A stretch of DNA of 64,000 nucleotides from contig CM070629.1 of assembly GCA_036346255.1 (NCBI GenBank), positions 7,073,001 to 7,137,000 on the forward strand. Reading direction: 5' to 3'. Source of the DNA: Ampelocalamus luodianensis. Its lineage: Eukaryota > Streptophyta > Magnoliopsida > Poales > Poaceae. The notes beneath the pieces were generated by a model. The model made no database searches, had not been told where the DNA came from, and was given only the letters and a program-made list of their open reading frames with translations. The translations under genes were made by a program, and so were the position numbers. Below are positions 10,875 through 21,879 of the stretch, one piece after another; within the stretch, counting starts at the first letter, position 1; every line of letters starts with the position of its first letter.

Positions 10875-12160
10875 TACCTCACAACCCACACGGTCCTAAT
10901 TGAACTCCTATGCAACGACGAATGAGGGAACACACCAATTTGCAAGCATGGCTATGAGATTGACCAAATTCTCACATTAATTTCCAAAAAATGTTAGGCT
11001 AAAATGGGGGAAAGGTTAACCAAGTCAGACACAACAAAACCAAACAAACCAATGAAGCACTTGGTGTAGATCTTTGGATGAGGAAGAGACGAAATGGGGG
11101 AAGGTAAGGACGCTGAAGTGTTTCCACCGGTGTGGCCGTCGCCACCAGACCCTATGCTGACCGCCTCTTCACCTTGATCGGCTGAATCAGCGAGTAGTGA
11201 GGACATTGGGGAATGGAAGGAGGCAGAGACAAAAAAAAACCGGGAGGGATGAGAGGCGTCGGTGATGGGGGAGGTAGGGAAAAGAGGGGAATCGGGATTA
11301 GGATGAGAGTTTGAGCCAGTACCTTTTGCAGAGATGGGGCACACTGGCCAATCCTTGCGGCGGTGGCTCAACAAGTGCTCGCCAGCGTCATGTCATTGTC
11401 AATTTTGGCCGTGGCGGAGGTAATGGGAAAGGAACAAGCAAAGCTTAGATGGCGGTGATGATGCTAGAGCTTGGTGGAGATGGATACATTGTACATTGAG
11501 ATGGATGTTGGAGCTCGCCAGCGTCAAGTCGTTGTCAATTTTGGCCGTGGCGGAGGCAATGGGAAAGGAACAAGCAAAGCTTAGATGGCGGCGATGATGC
11601 TGGAGCTTGGCGGTGGAGAAGAGGAGGAGACGCTAGTTGGAGATGGATCGGGAGGTAGTTCCTGCTTCTACCGGATAGTGGGAGAAGTGGGGATGAGACA
11701 CAAATCACATGACCAAGCAGTTGAGGGAGGAACGAGAGACTTATCATGCGTTTCTTCGAAACGGGGTCGGACAATTCCTTTATTGCGCGAGGTAAACTCC
11801 TTTTTTATTAGTTAATAAATGGCATTATTTGCTATCAAAATATGAAATGTAGCCTCCTCCGGAGAGAAAAGCGAAAAATAGCACCGCAGACGCGCTAACA
11901 GACGACATGTGTCGTCTGCCGCGTCACGGGAGATCGGATCCCCCTGTCGATCCCTGGGCGCCTAGACCACCCACTGCCACACGCCAGGCGGTCAGACCCA
12001 CCTCATCCGCACTCCACGCGTCGGATTCCCTCTGCCAAGCCATCCCGTTGCCAGGTCACCTCGCTGTGCCCTGTAATGTGGAAAAATTACCACGCACTGT
12101 CCTGTCGCACATCGTGTCCCCGTCGTCCTCTCGTTGCTTCGCGGTCGGTAGAGTACTTTC
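10875..12160. other. Gene-free, purine-rich, with a 136-bp-offset duplication
   Basis: No gene is supported. Positions 11377-11482 and 11513-11618 are near-identical direct copies starting GCTCGCCAGCGTCA, offset by 136 bases. The block ends near 11800 in TTTTTTATTAGTTAA, the motif that also ends GC-rich blocks near 1005, 22410 and 22954. The open frames at 10994-11374 and 11585-11815 show no domain. Confidence 0.45.
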
Positions 12161-12166
12161 CCACAG

Positions 12167-12175
12167 CTATAAAAC
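12167..12175 (+). promoter_or_regulatory. TATA-box candidate before the MULE remnant
   Basis: CTATAAAAC follows a GC-rich segment and precedes a pyrimidine-rich leader-like run (CACTCTCATCCTCCACATC). This is the layout of a plant core promoter. It lies 0.9 kb before the MULE transposase remnant on the same strand and may have been its promoter. This rests on position and motif only. Confidence 0.35.
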
Positions 12176-12394
12176 CCATCGCGCGTCACTCTCATCCTCC
12201 ACATCAACCATTTTGCTCGGCGTAGAGAGACAGACGATCGGGCGAGCAAGAGGTAGCACGATCGGCTGAAATTAGTTCTAATTTCGTTGCCGATTTGAGA
12301 GTATTTAAAGCAGTGTTTAGCGGTCGTATTAGTAGAGAAAGTTTTACATCAAGCGAAGATCTTCTAGAGGATGTATTTTTTCGCATGCATTATT

Positions 12395-12870
12395 ATAATT
12401 AACTATGTAATTAGTGTTACAGGTGGCATAATTAGTTGTAATTAGTTAGTCATAATTAATTTATCAAAATTACTTAGTCATACTTAATTAGTATAATTAA
12501 TTAGTCATAGTTAATTTAGTCATTATTGATTAATCTTAAATAATTTGTTGTAATTAATCAGTCCAAGTTAATTAGTCGTAATTAATTATTCATAATTAAT
12601 TAGTCATATTTAATTAGTTGCCATTAAATAGTCATATTTAATTAATTGAAATTAATTAGTTGCCATCAAATAGTCATAATTATTTAGTCATAATTAATTA
12701 ATCAAAATTAATTAGTCATAATTAATTTAGTCAAATTTAAGTAGTCATAATTAATTAGACATAATTAATTAGTCTGAATTAATTACTTGGAATTAATTTA
12801 GTCATGATTAAATTAGTCTTAATTAATTAGTCGTAGTTAGTAAGTCATAATTAATTAGTCATAAGGATTA
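12395..12870. repeat. AT-rich minisatellite, TAATTAGTCATAAT-type
   Basis: About 475 bases built from degenerate repeats of a 10-14 base unit close to TAATTAGTCATAAT, with unit lengths and bases varying (AATTAGTTG, TTAGTCATATTTAA and similar). It has no coding potential. It stands between the promoter-like segment and the MULE remnant. Confidence 0.85.
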
Positions 12871-14098
12871 CTAGTTTTTTTGCAAAAATTAAGTAGTTTT
12901 TTTTTGTTATGATTAGGTTAAATTTGTACATAAGGATTACCGGAGTGTAGTTATTTGGGGGGGGGGGAGGGGTAGAGACATGTAGACTAAATAATACGAC
13001 CTGTTTATTTGATTGTGTACAGTAAACAACAGTGAATTGCTCGTAACATGCATATGAAGTGTATTGGGTTGTTGTGGCTTTAGGTAATGTCCAACATGCA
13101 AGACTTGCTTGTGTTTTATGGCGACGATCTTGTACGGAGCAGACCGGGTGGGTTGGACATGTCAAGATTCCAGCTCAAGGTGGTCCGATGCGGAGGACCT
13201 GGATGCGATGAATACTCACGAGCTGAGGAGCTGCATCTAGAGAGAGTTCGACACGGAGACAACAATGAAGAAACTTGTCATCGAAGTGATCACTTGCACG
13301 AATAGAGGACAGGCGTATGAGAGTTACACAATATGAATGGTAGCATTGCATGGGGTTAGTACATGCAGATTGCTGTGAAGCCCAATGCGGCGATATATCG
13401 GAGATCGATGGTGTGTGTGAATTTGGTGCACATGGTGCTAGCAAACCTTGATAATGTTGGTTTCAGTGGGAGCGAGGAATTGCAGGCGATGCATGAAGAC
13501 AGGAGCACAAAATGTGCTATTTTGGAGAAAGACTATGAAGGAAAACTTGCGAAGAATTTTGTGCAAAATAAGGGGGCGGGACAACGGTGATTGGCCCGTA
13601 TTGACTGCCACGTGTTTTTACTAAACCGACCGGCCGAGTTAGAGTCTGATGAGGACGTTGACCTAGGCTCGGATGCTAACGAGGAGGACACACCCAGGAT
13701 GCAGGGGGTGGTGGTTGGATCAACAGAATTATGTCAACGGAAGTGCCTTACGTGTCATCCAAATTGGATGATCTCGTAGTGTGGCTTGTAATACCACAGG
13801 AAGATAGGTCCTAATGGGGTTTTGGTGGTGGCACCCTATTAGTTGGGCAGCACTTCCCAAGCAAGGTTGCTGTTAGTGGTGGATCCAGGATTTTTAGGAT
13901 GGGTGTTCGGACTTTGGAGCTAGGTTGTCCAGATATGTCGATACCAATATGCCGATACCATGAGATGTCATTTCCTCCCAAAACACTGATACGATGGTAC
14001 GCGTATATATAATAAAATATAGAAAAATATAGAAATTAATGATTCCACATGAGGAAATAGGCGATATAAGGCAAGCATAATGGCATGAATTAAACAAC

Positions 14099-14102
<4 letters not shown>

Positions 14103-14157
<55 letters not shown>
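14103..14157. repeat. (TA)n microsatellite
   Basis: An uninterrupted run of about 27 TA units within the hAT-like element. The 'protein' read through it is a Tyr-Ile repeat and not a gene. Confidence 0.97.
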
Positions 14158-14159
<2 letters not shown>

Positions 14160-14249
14160 ATGACAGTTGAGGAGGTAAAAACTGGGAATAGAGCTATTTT
14201 GGCTCCAAGCTTCTTATTTTGTAGAGTTATGTTATTATTGTAGGGTGCG

Positions 14250-14537
14250 GCCAAGACTTGTGCTTGGTGCTTGGTCGTTGTTGTTTTCTCTATATTTTTT
14301 TTGTTCTGGATTGTAGCAGCTATACCGCTAAAACTTATTTTCTTCCTTTAATAGTAATCGATAGAGCTTTTGTCATCTTTTTTGAAAAAAAAAAACTTGT
14401 GCTCAGTGCTTAGTCGTTGTTGTTTTCTCACTTTTTTCTGTTGTAGGTTGTAGCAGCTAGATTGATAAAACTTATTCTCTTCTTCTAATAGTTATCGGTA
14501 GAGCTTCTGCCTTCTTCTTTTTTTTAAAAAAAAAATG
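14250..14537 (+). repeat. Two tandem ~140-bp units, each ending in poly(A)
   Basis: Unit one (14250-14393) and unit two (14394-14537) share a head around CTTGTGCT(T/C)(G/A)GTGCTT, then GTCGTTGTTGTTTTCTC, TTGTAGCAGCTA and a tail with GGTAGAGCTTCTGCC or its variant, each followed by a run of A. The layout resembles two copies of a LINE or SINE 3' end in head-to-tail order. Confidence 0.55.
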
Positions 14538-16288
14538 ACAGTTGCATACCTTGTTGATCGTGCTCTTTTTTTTATTTATCTTTTCCCGTCAGCAAGAACC
14601 CTAGCTAAGAATATTCATTTCATAGAGCAAAAATTAGCATGTAAACATATGTAACAAACGCCCAACTATATGTTCATTGCCCCTAAGGCAAATATTATAT
14701 TTTTGTACAACATCCATTTTATAGAACCAAGAAAGCAGAGGAACATGCTAGACTCCAAAAAGAATCAGAGTTGGAGCCGAGCAGAGCTAGGGAGAAGAAG
14801 TGGAGTGCACGGAACACACCTCAATCTAGAGAGAGAACGATGACGGTGAGCTGGATATGTTGTTCTCTTCCCACCGCCACGCTCCCTCCTGGCCACCGCG
14901 TTGCTCCTTTGGTGCCGCCCGCTCCCATCCTCCTTGTTTGTCGTGCTGCCACTCGCTTGCTCGCGTCGCATCTCTGTTCATCCGCGTAGGTGCGCTGTCG
15001 CATACTCACCCTACGTCGCCTCATGCCTGCTTGTCGTCGCGTTATAGCACCGTATCTACCGACCGTCGCTCGCTTTTGTAGCCCGTGCCTCTGCTCGTTC
15101 GCCACTTGGAGGCCGGAACCCCCCTCCACACACAGACCGCCATAGGATGAGTGAGGGAATAGTGGTTAGGGTTTTGGTGGGCTGAAGTAGGAAGGAAAAT
15201 AGGCCTAATGTGTTACATGGGCAGTGCACGAGGTGTGAGAAGTGTGGACTGAATTTATTTGCGGATACATATATATAATTTTGGCCTAACTAATAACATA
15301 TACATCTAATATATCTATTATATACCAGATTTTTGCAAAAAAAAAAAAAGGTGTTCAACTGAACACCAATGATTCATTGAGGGTCCGCCCCTGGTTGCCT
15401 TGCAGCAAGCTATAACACGGTATGTTGTGTTCATCAGCCATGTGTACCAGGTGTACTGGTCCAACCCAGCCTATTACACAGTAAAGTGTGTGGTGGAAGG
15501 TTGCCCTAACAAGCTCAACACTCACAAGGCGAAGGGCTATGGCATGATTTTCATGGTCATGGCGGTGATCGACCACACTTGCGAGCTGAGTGAACTGCAG
15601 CAGCAATATTGGAATGTGACTTCACTCCAACTTGTTTCGCACAACAGAGAGGAAGGAGGAGAACATTAGGTCGGCGTTGGAGATGTCGGTCTATGAAAAG
15701 ATGCTGCGAAAGTGCAAGTGGCTTGCTGGAAAGGCGAAAACCTACCTGAATTGTTCAATGAAGGATGTATATGTACTACCGGAGTTTCTACGGCCGCAGG
15801 CGGCTACGAAAACCCGACTTGGATCATTCAGTCCATATACCCGGCGACCGTCGTCCAGGTGTACTACACGTGCGGGGATATTTGCGTAAGAGAATCTCAC
15901 ACACATCATTTTTTTTTGCATTTTACGTTGCATTCCACACATCACTAACTTTACCTATGTATAATGACAACCAGAGGAGCATTGCTTCTTCTTCCAATTG
16001 ATCAACAGTTCGGACAAGTATAAAAGAGCGTTCATCGAGCAGATGTACATGTTCAACTATACGCTACCACTTGAGCAATACAAGCGCTGGAAACCTTACG
16101 TACCCAAGATCGGGGAAGACAATGGAAACACGACGATGGAGCCCAAAAGCGCCGAACAACAAACTAAGGGCGACCGGGCCAAGCGCGCAACAGATAAGGG
16201 GAAGGCTACTACTAGTGAGATCGGCGACCATCCTAGCGTTCTCCGTTGTTCAGGCGCACCACAGATCGAAGAAGTAAGTCATGTTTAA

Positions 16289-18844
16289 TTTACATTCTGA
16301 TTATTGATTTGGTCTTACGTTCTGCTATTATTATTATTCTATCTTTTAGTCTGTCTCATAGCATAGAACTGCATTCGGGACTAGCCACGTTCGCGGATTA
16401 GCAGAAGACAAAAAGAAGACATCGATAGACCGTCAATACCACGTCGAAAAGGCCAGGTCGTAGTAGGCACGTTCGTGGACGAATGGATCTTTCTGCATAA
16501 AGCATTGAAAAAGGAGCCGTGGGCCCCGCTCCCATGCTGACCAAAAGTCACCGTATGAAGATTTATCAAACATGGACGTACGGTAGATCTATCACTAGCC
16601 TGTGTAATCTCGTAGATCAACACATTGATTGGGCACATGACGCGCAATTAATTAGTCGCACAAAGTTGTTGTGTTGTGCTCGGGTGGTGGTTAAACCGGT
16701 AAACTACACATTACTTCCGTCCGAATACGAGTTTCCCGCCATCATTTTTGTTAGCAACGGCACATTCTATTCGTAAATCCTAATGTTGGACATGTCCCCA
16801 AATTTGAGACAAAAATAATCAAGAATATACATGTTTTCGGGCACGATCTGTCATCAAAAGGGTTTAATTTCCGGATTTAACCCCGTGACCGATCTAAGCA
16901 AGGTTGCACTGACCTGTTTTATATCTACTCTGAAACTAGTGCGCTACTACCATTTTGGTGGGGTTTTTTTTTTGCATCAAATGCAAGAAGACTTGGATAT
17001 GTTTTTTTTTTTGACCGAACGAATTAATAAGGCATTGCGACGTCAACTTGGTAGTTGTCCAGTGAAAAATCTGTCATGGCTGCCGCAGGCTCACCGGCCG
17101 CTGGATCAATCCCTTTCAGAGAGAGAGATTGAAGAAGGGAGAAAAATACGAAAATAAGTCGCTTTCTTCCGTAGGAATGCGGAGATTTCCCCCGTAGCTC
17201 TGACGATAAAAACGAAAACGGCATCATCCTCGCCGTCAGCGTCGGTGTTCGGGTAGGCTGGCTATTACGCTTCACAAGTTTCATTTGAAATTGGCATAGT
17301 TCGAGTTGAAATTATTTTATTTATTGTTTAAGTAGTTATTTTAAAAAGCGAGCTAATGAGCCATTATCGAGTTGAGTCTCATTAAACTTTTTTTTGTTTT
17401 AAATTGATCCATTTCAATTTTAACAAATTAACAACTGTAATCGAATCAATTTTGATTCAAACTCGTAACGAGCTTTTTTTTTGCCAGCCCGGGTATCCTG
17501 AGGAATTCACTTCACACTTCACAGCTAGCTGCCCACAACCACAACCAACACACACAAGGCGCTCTCGAGTCTCAACAAGAACCCAAAAAAAAAAGACCGG
17601 GTGTGCATATTCATTCATCTACACCGGCGGATAAGAAGTCGCGATGTGATTAAGCAGTGTGCGGAACACCTATAGCTCCACGAATATTTGAGCCGAATTG
17701 TTATCGTGTGAATAGTGGCGTGTGCCTTTCTCTCAACCTGTGAAGGGGTTTGTTTGGATGGGAACGGATTAGGTCCAGTCTACGAGGCTTCGGTTTTTGG
17801 CACTCAGACGAGAGACCAATTGAAATTTCAAATGGACTTGTGCATTTGTTTTTTGGCCGTAAAATGAGAAGGCTTGTCAAAATGAGATGACTTCAGAGCT
17901 TGGTTTGGCAGCACGAGAAGCCGTACATATAGCCTGTGTGCCTCGAGAGCTTTCTTTTGCGTAAGAGCTGGAACTAGAAAGGTCCAGACGAACACACACT
18001 TCGGTTGATGAGGTCCAGACGAACACACATTTCGTTTTCTCATCAACCAACAAGTTGGCCAACGAGCCAACCATCCAAATCAATCAGATTAGCACAGCAA
18101 GTGTATTATTGTATACTACACACCATACGCAAATGACGTAACCCATGGCTATCATAAAAATCGACACCACACTTACTGGTGTACGGAGTGTTCCATCCCC
18201 TAATACAAAAAATACCCCAGATGCAGCTGAAAACCTTCGAATACTTTGAAGGAAGCTCTTTGGTTTCTAGGCCAAAAGTGGGGGAAAGTATCTTGACCTT
18301 TTCTGTTGCAACAAGGCAGTTCGGATACAATATTTCTCTTCTGTTTGTATATTAGCAAAAAGGCAAACACAATCTTCCCTTAAAGTTGTTGGAACCATAT
18401 AACTTCTCAACAAAGAGAATATGCTGCGGTCTCCAGTTTCCTGTACACACCAGATGACCAGATCACCTTTCGGTTTCAAAGAATTCGCTCAATGGTGCAG
18501 TTTGATAGCTAGTCTGCCTCACAGTATATGCAGGGCTGATAAGATAGGCACTTCGATGCTGAAGATATTAGAGGGGAATGGGAATTTGTTGCTGTCACGA
18601 CAAATGACATATTAGAATTCACCTTGCACTTGCTCACTATCCTATGATCAATATCCAAGAATGATGAAAAGAAAAGCATTACTATGCTGCTAATACCAGG
18701 CATCATAACAGGCCATCTCAAAAATGGCGTAATAAAAAGGTAACAATCTTTGCAGGCAAAGCATGCTTTTTGAAACACATGGATATTGTTGCTCTACAGG
18801 ACAGAAATATACGGGTACACAAAATAACACTAACCGCTGAAACT
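16289..18844. other. Gene-free stretch
   Basis: No gene is supported. Two copies of GGTCCAGACGAACACACA occur at about 17980 and 18011, a 31-bp tandem repeat. A segment at 17744-17775 begins GGGGTTTGTTTGGATGGG, a sequence style seen at ends of some MITEs, but no partner end was found. Open frames here show no domain. Confidence 0.4.
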
Positions 18845-20909
18845 TTAATCATACAAAGACTTAGCAGATTGAACCCTCGTCTTCTTGCTTTTGGCTTTCA
18901 GGACCTTCTCCTCAGCCTTTTCATTTTTTGACACGGCCCTGGCAATTGCTTTCATTTTCCTCACATTTTGGGACCTTTTAATTTGCACACCCTTTTTAAT
19001 TTTCCTGGTTAAAGAGAAAAAATGGCCAGGTAAAAAAAAGATATTCATATTACGCCTGTGTCCAGAAAGCAACAATGCACACTCCAAGGACGACAGCTAA
19101 GCCATACCAGAAGTAAAGCACAAGTGCATATTTGACTACCATCTCTATGGAACTTTAACTAATTCACTTTCAGCAGCATCTCAGCAAACTTTAACAGGAA
19201 GTCTTGTGAGGGGATAGGAGAATAACGAATACCATATATATGGAACTTTAATCCACTTTCAGTAGCATCTAACCAAACTTTAATAGCAAGCCCCCAAGCA
19301 TGGAGAATGGGCAAAAAATCTTGACATCGTCACAATGCATGATAACTTTCCCAAATCCCTTACTGGTAGCACATATAAATGTTATGGTGCTAATTGCTTG
19401 AAATATCTAATGAATTAAGAAGATGAAAGGCCATAAACATATATATGTAGTCAGTCTACAGTGGAATTATCTCCCCAATCATAAGCAAGGTGTTTTCATG
19501 TAATCATGTTCCAAAAAACTGTTACGGTGTTATTCTAAAAAACTTTTGTTAGGGCCAACTTGGCATTTTTATGGTGTGCTGTGAATTCTAGTTAGTTAAA
19601 AGAATCTTTACAATAATAGTGATTTTTTTTTCCCATTTGGTTGATGGATCTACGAGATTTGCAAATGAACAGGGGCAATATACACAGCCAGCCATACAGA
19701 ATTCTTCTTCTTCTTCTTCATTTCTTTTGCAAAGATATATAAGGTAAAATGAGGTGTGCCCATTTGTGTACTGTTAGCATACGGCTGGGGCAAGAGGTAA
19801 TAACTTGCTCAGCATCTATTATTTTTCATTTGTTTAAACTCTGGCAACTTGACTTTTATTCCCAATTTTCTATCAACTTAGTTAACCCATTTATCGTAGA
19901 AAAAGTTACAAATACCATGTGACTCGAACAACTTAAAAGATTGTATGTGGACAATTGATCGTGACAATGCCCGCAATCAAACCAAATGTCTGCCGCCTGA
20001 CAGCAATGGATGGAACACATTATACAAACATATTTCATAAGCAAAGAGGCCCAAATTTCAATGAAGTTAGAATAATAGTTTTGAAAAATCTACCACCCTC
20101 AAAGATATATTATCACATACAAGGATGGCCGATGGATCACATGCACAGTTTCCCAACTGGTCGCTCATTAGAATTAAGAAAAATACATTAGTGGAGTCGA
20201 AATAAATGGATAGATCAAGCGAAGCTCCTCAATGTTCAGATTCATCAGTCATCACTAATACGATTCCACATACACGCGCAAGGCAGTTCTTCGCTTCTTA
20301 CCTATGTCTAATATAGCACTATTCGTTCTAAATTTCTAATCAACTGCGCCCTCAATGCACATGTACAGTACAGATCATTGCAAGAACCGTCCGACAAATT
20401 CACACAGAACTCTTCAAATTGGTCAGACCAGCGAATTTTCACTACCTATTATAACAAACTAACTAGCATTCCATCTGACATGCATATGTTCGGTCAATTC
20501 TACCGGTTCAATTATCGCAATAACTTCACAAATCAGTGAACCCCACTCATAAATATTGACCTAAGAAATCCATATGTACGAATAAACGAAGAAACACAAA
20601 GCAACTGATGCAATTCTGTTGCTCACCTGTTGATCGAACTGAGCGCAGCCGACGCCGAAGACGGCTGCCTCCCCTCGGACGTATCCATCGCTGCGAACCA
20701 AAGAAAACAGATGGAGCCAAAAGATCTTAGTCAAAGAGTGGAACACCAGAAAGCCACTAAAAACTCAAAGAACGAATGACAGGCTCAAAATTACGTTGTG
20801 GAGCGTCTGCGGCCGTGGATGCGGCGGGGGCGCCCTCGGAAGTGTCCATGACGGTGGCGCCGTCGCCGCCCTTCTTGGCCTTGCTTTTCTTGTTCCGGTT
20901 CTTGGCCAT
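18845..20909 (-). CDS. Small lysine-rich basic protein, three exons, 112 aa
   Basis: Coding exons on the minus strand: 20909-20795, 20690-20627, 19004-18845 (115 + 64 + 160 = 339 nt). All junctions are GT..AG, and the split codons join in frame. The protein starts MAKNRNKKSKAKKGG. It has an MDTSEG motif in exon 1 (residues 21-26) and again in exon 2 (PMDTSEGRQPSS), a Ser/Ala linker, and a strongly basic end: RKIKKGVQIKRSQN, VRKMKAIARAVSKNEKAEEK and a final TRVQSAKSLYD. I recognise the C-terminal pattern as a protein conserved across land plants, but with no assigned function known to me. The Lys/Arg-rich ends suggest a nuclear or nucleolar RNA-linked protein. This start gives the MAK(N/S)RNKK head typical of the group. 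A telo-box and TGGGCC site just upstream support a ribosome-biogenesis-type expression pattern. The function is inferred, but the gene structure is well supported. Confidence 0.88.
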
Positions 20910-20937
20910 GGCTGCGCGCCCTTCTCCTCGTCTGCGT

Positions 20938-21063
20938 CCTAGGGTTTGCCGGGGCTCTGGTTTGGTGATCTCGGAAGCGGACGGCTGCTGTGCCTGTAGC
21001 CCTGTACCTAAGATCTTGAGAGATTTCAGAACGGGACAAATGAGGCCTGATAGTTAAGGCCCA
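20938..21063 (-). promoter_or_regulatory. Telo-box and site II motifs of the small basic protein gene
   Basis: On the minus strand AAACCCTAGG (20947-20938) is a telo-box about 30 bases before the start codon, and TGGGCC (21063-21058) is a site II element about 150 bases before it. More TGGGCC/T or AGCCCA motifs lie at 21102-21107, 21134-21139, 21197-21202 and 21216-21221. Telo-box plus site II is the known signature of plant ribosomal-protein and ribosome-biogenesis promoters. Confidence 0.6.
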
Positions 21064-21239
21064 TAGGCTGGTAACGTGGGAAATTTAGGATGTGTCTTGG
21101 ATGGGCTGTGGAAGGAGTCAAGGAGCATTCTTATGGGCTGTATCTTTTGCCAACTAGTTATGAGCATTCCTTGCCTTTGCTTTTTGTTTGCAACTTTGGG
21201 CCTAATCTAACTCTGAGCCCAAATAATTCATTTCTCTCA

Positions 21240-21879
21240 TCTTTAAGAGGACGATTCCATTGACTTTGTGAAGTATTGATAGGGTGCCCGTGGGTTATAA
21301 TGGAATCCCAAAAGAGAGTGATAAATATCAGCAAATATGAATCTAAATTGCATAATAGATATCAATTTTCTTACACACATATATAAATTAACCACACCTA
21401 TTTGCATCACCCTGCTACTACTACTACCCGAAAATTAAAATTTTAAGTTCATATATTGTTTACTTTGGAAGTCAAAGTTGATGTCAACATCCTACCCCGA
21501 CGTGCTGCCCATTTTCAATCATTGCTGGCTGATAAGGAAGAGGGATACGCATCGATGACCACCTTCTTCCACCCTGAACCCAAGCCACGACTCGGTTCTC
21601 ACGGTAATTGACCTCTGCAGCCCTCACCAGGCACATTGCGGCGAGGAGGTAGGAGGCCAGGGGAGGAGGCTGTGGCGACGTCGCGGTGGTAAGTAGGGAG
21701 GCGGTGGCGATGCTTGCTCAGCCGGCACAAAGCAAGAGGTGGCGGCGCAAAGGAGGATTATGATGAAGAAGACATAGCGCGGTGAACTCGAGACAACGGC
21801 GCGACAAGGGAAGAACGCCTTCATCTTTGTCTCTTCCTCATCCGCTGTCACTGCCACCCCTCCCTTCCTCGGCGCCACC
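21240..21879. other. Gene-free stretch
   Basis: AT-rich sequence turning GC-rich after about 21600. The 133-codon open frame on the minus strand here has no domain and reads through low-complexity sequence. Confidence 0.4.

Larger units (their letters stand above)
13874..15393. mobile_element. hAT-like non-autonomous element, ~1.52 kb
   Basis: The left end reads TAGTGGTGGATCC and the right end, inverted, CAGGGGCGGACCC, a hAT-type terminal repeat. GTTGCTGT (13866-13873) and GTTGCCTT (15394-15401) are a decayed 8-bp target duplication. The insertion sits within a codon run of the MULE DNA-binding domain, and removing it restores the frame, an independent proof of the ends. Inside are a (TA)n tract, two tandem poly(A)-ended units and a GC-rich block near 14870-15120. 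No transposase was seen. Confidence 0.72.
13087..16288 (+). pseudogene. MULE transposase N-terminal remnant, split by a hAT-like insertion
   Basis: Separate open pieces in the same order as a plant Mutator-like transposase: an N-terminal segment with FYGDDLVRSRPGGLDMS (13087-13305), a linker with an acidic SDEDVDLGSDANEED run (~13640-13695), then the DNA-binding domain. The latter is interrupted. The left part ends GQHFPSKVA at 13873, and the frame resumes LQQAITRYVVF at 15401. Next comes the zinc-type core YYTVKCVVEGCPNKLNTHK and a conserved IDHTC. Later pieces (TVVQVYYTCGDIC near 15855) match the stretch preceding the catalytic domain. No DDE core follows. Stops and frame changes separate the pieces, so it is a dead copy. 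Its outer ends were not found. Confidence 0.72.

Noticed and set aside
17742..18060. Tourist-like MITE suggested by GGGGTTTGTTTGGATGGG
   Set aside because: No inverted partner end or TAA target duplication found.
20776..21057. 93-codon plus-strand frame over the first exon of the small basic protein gene
   Set aside because: The minus-strand exon has matching splice sites and an in-frame join to two more exons; the plus-strand frame is its shadow.
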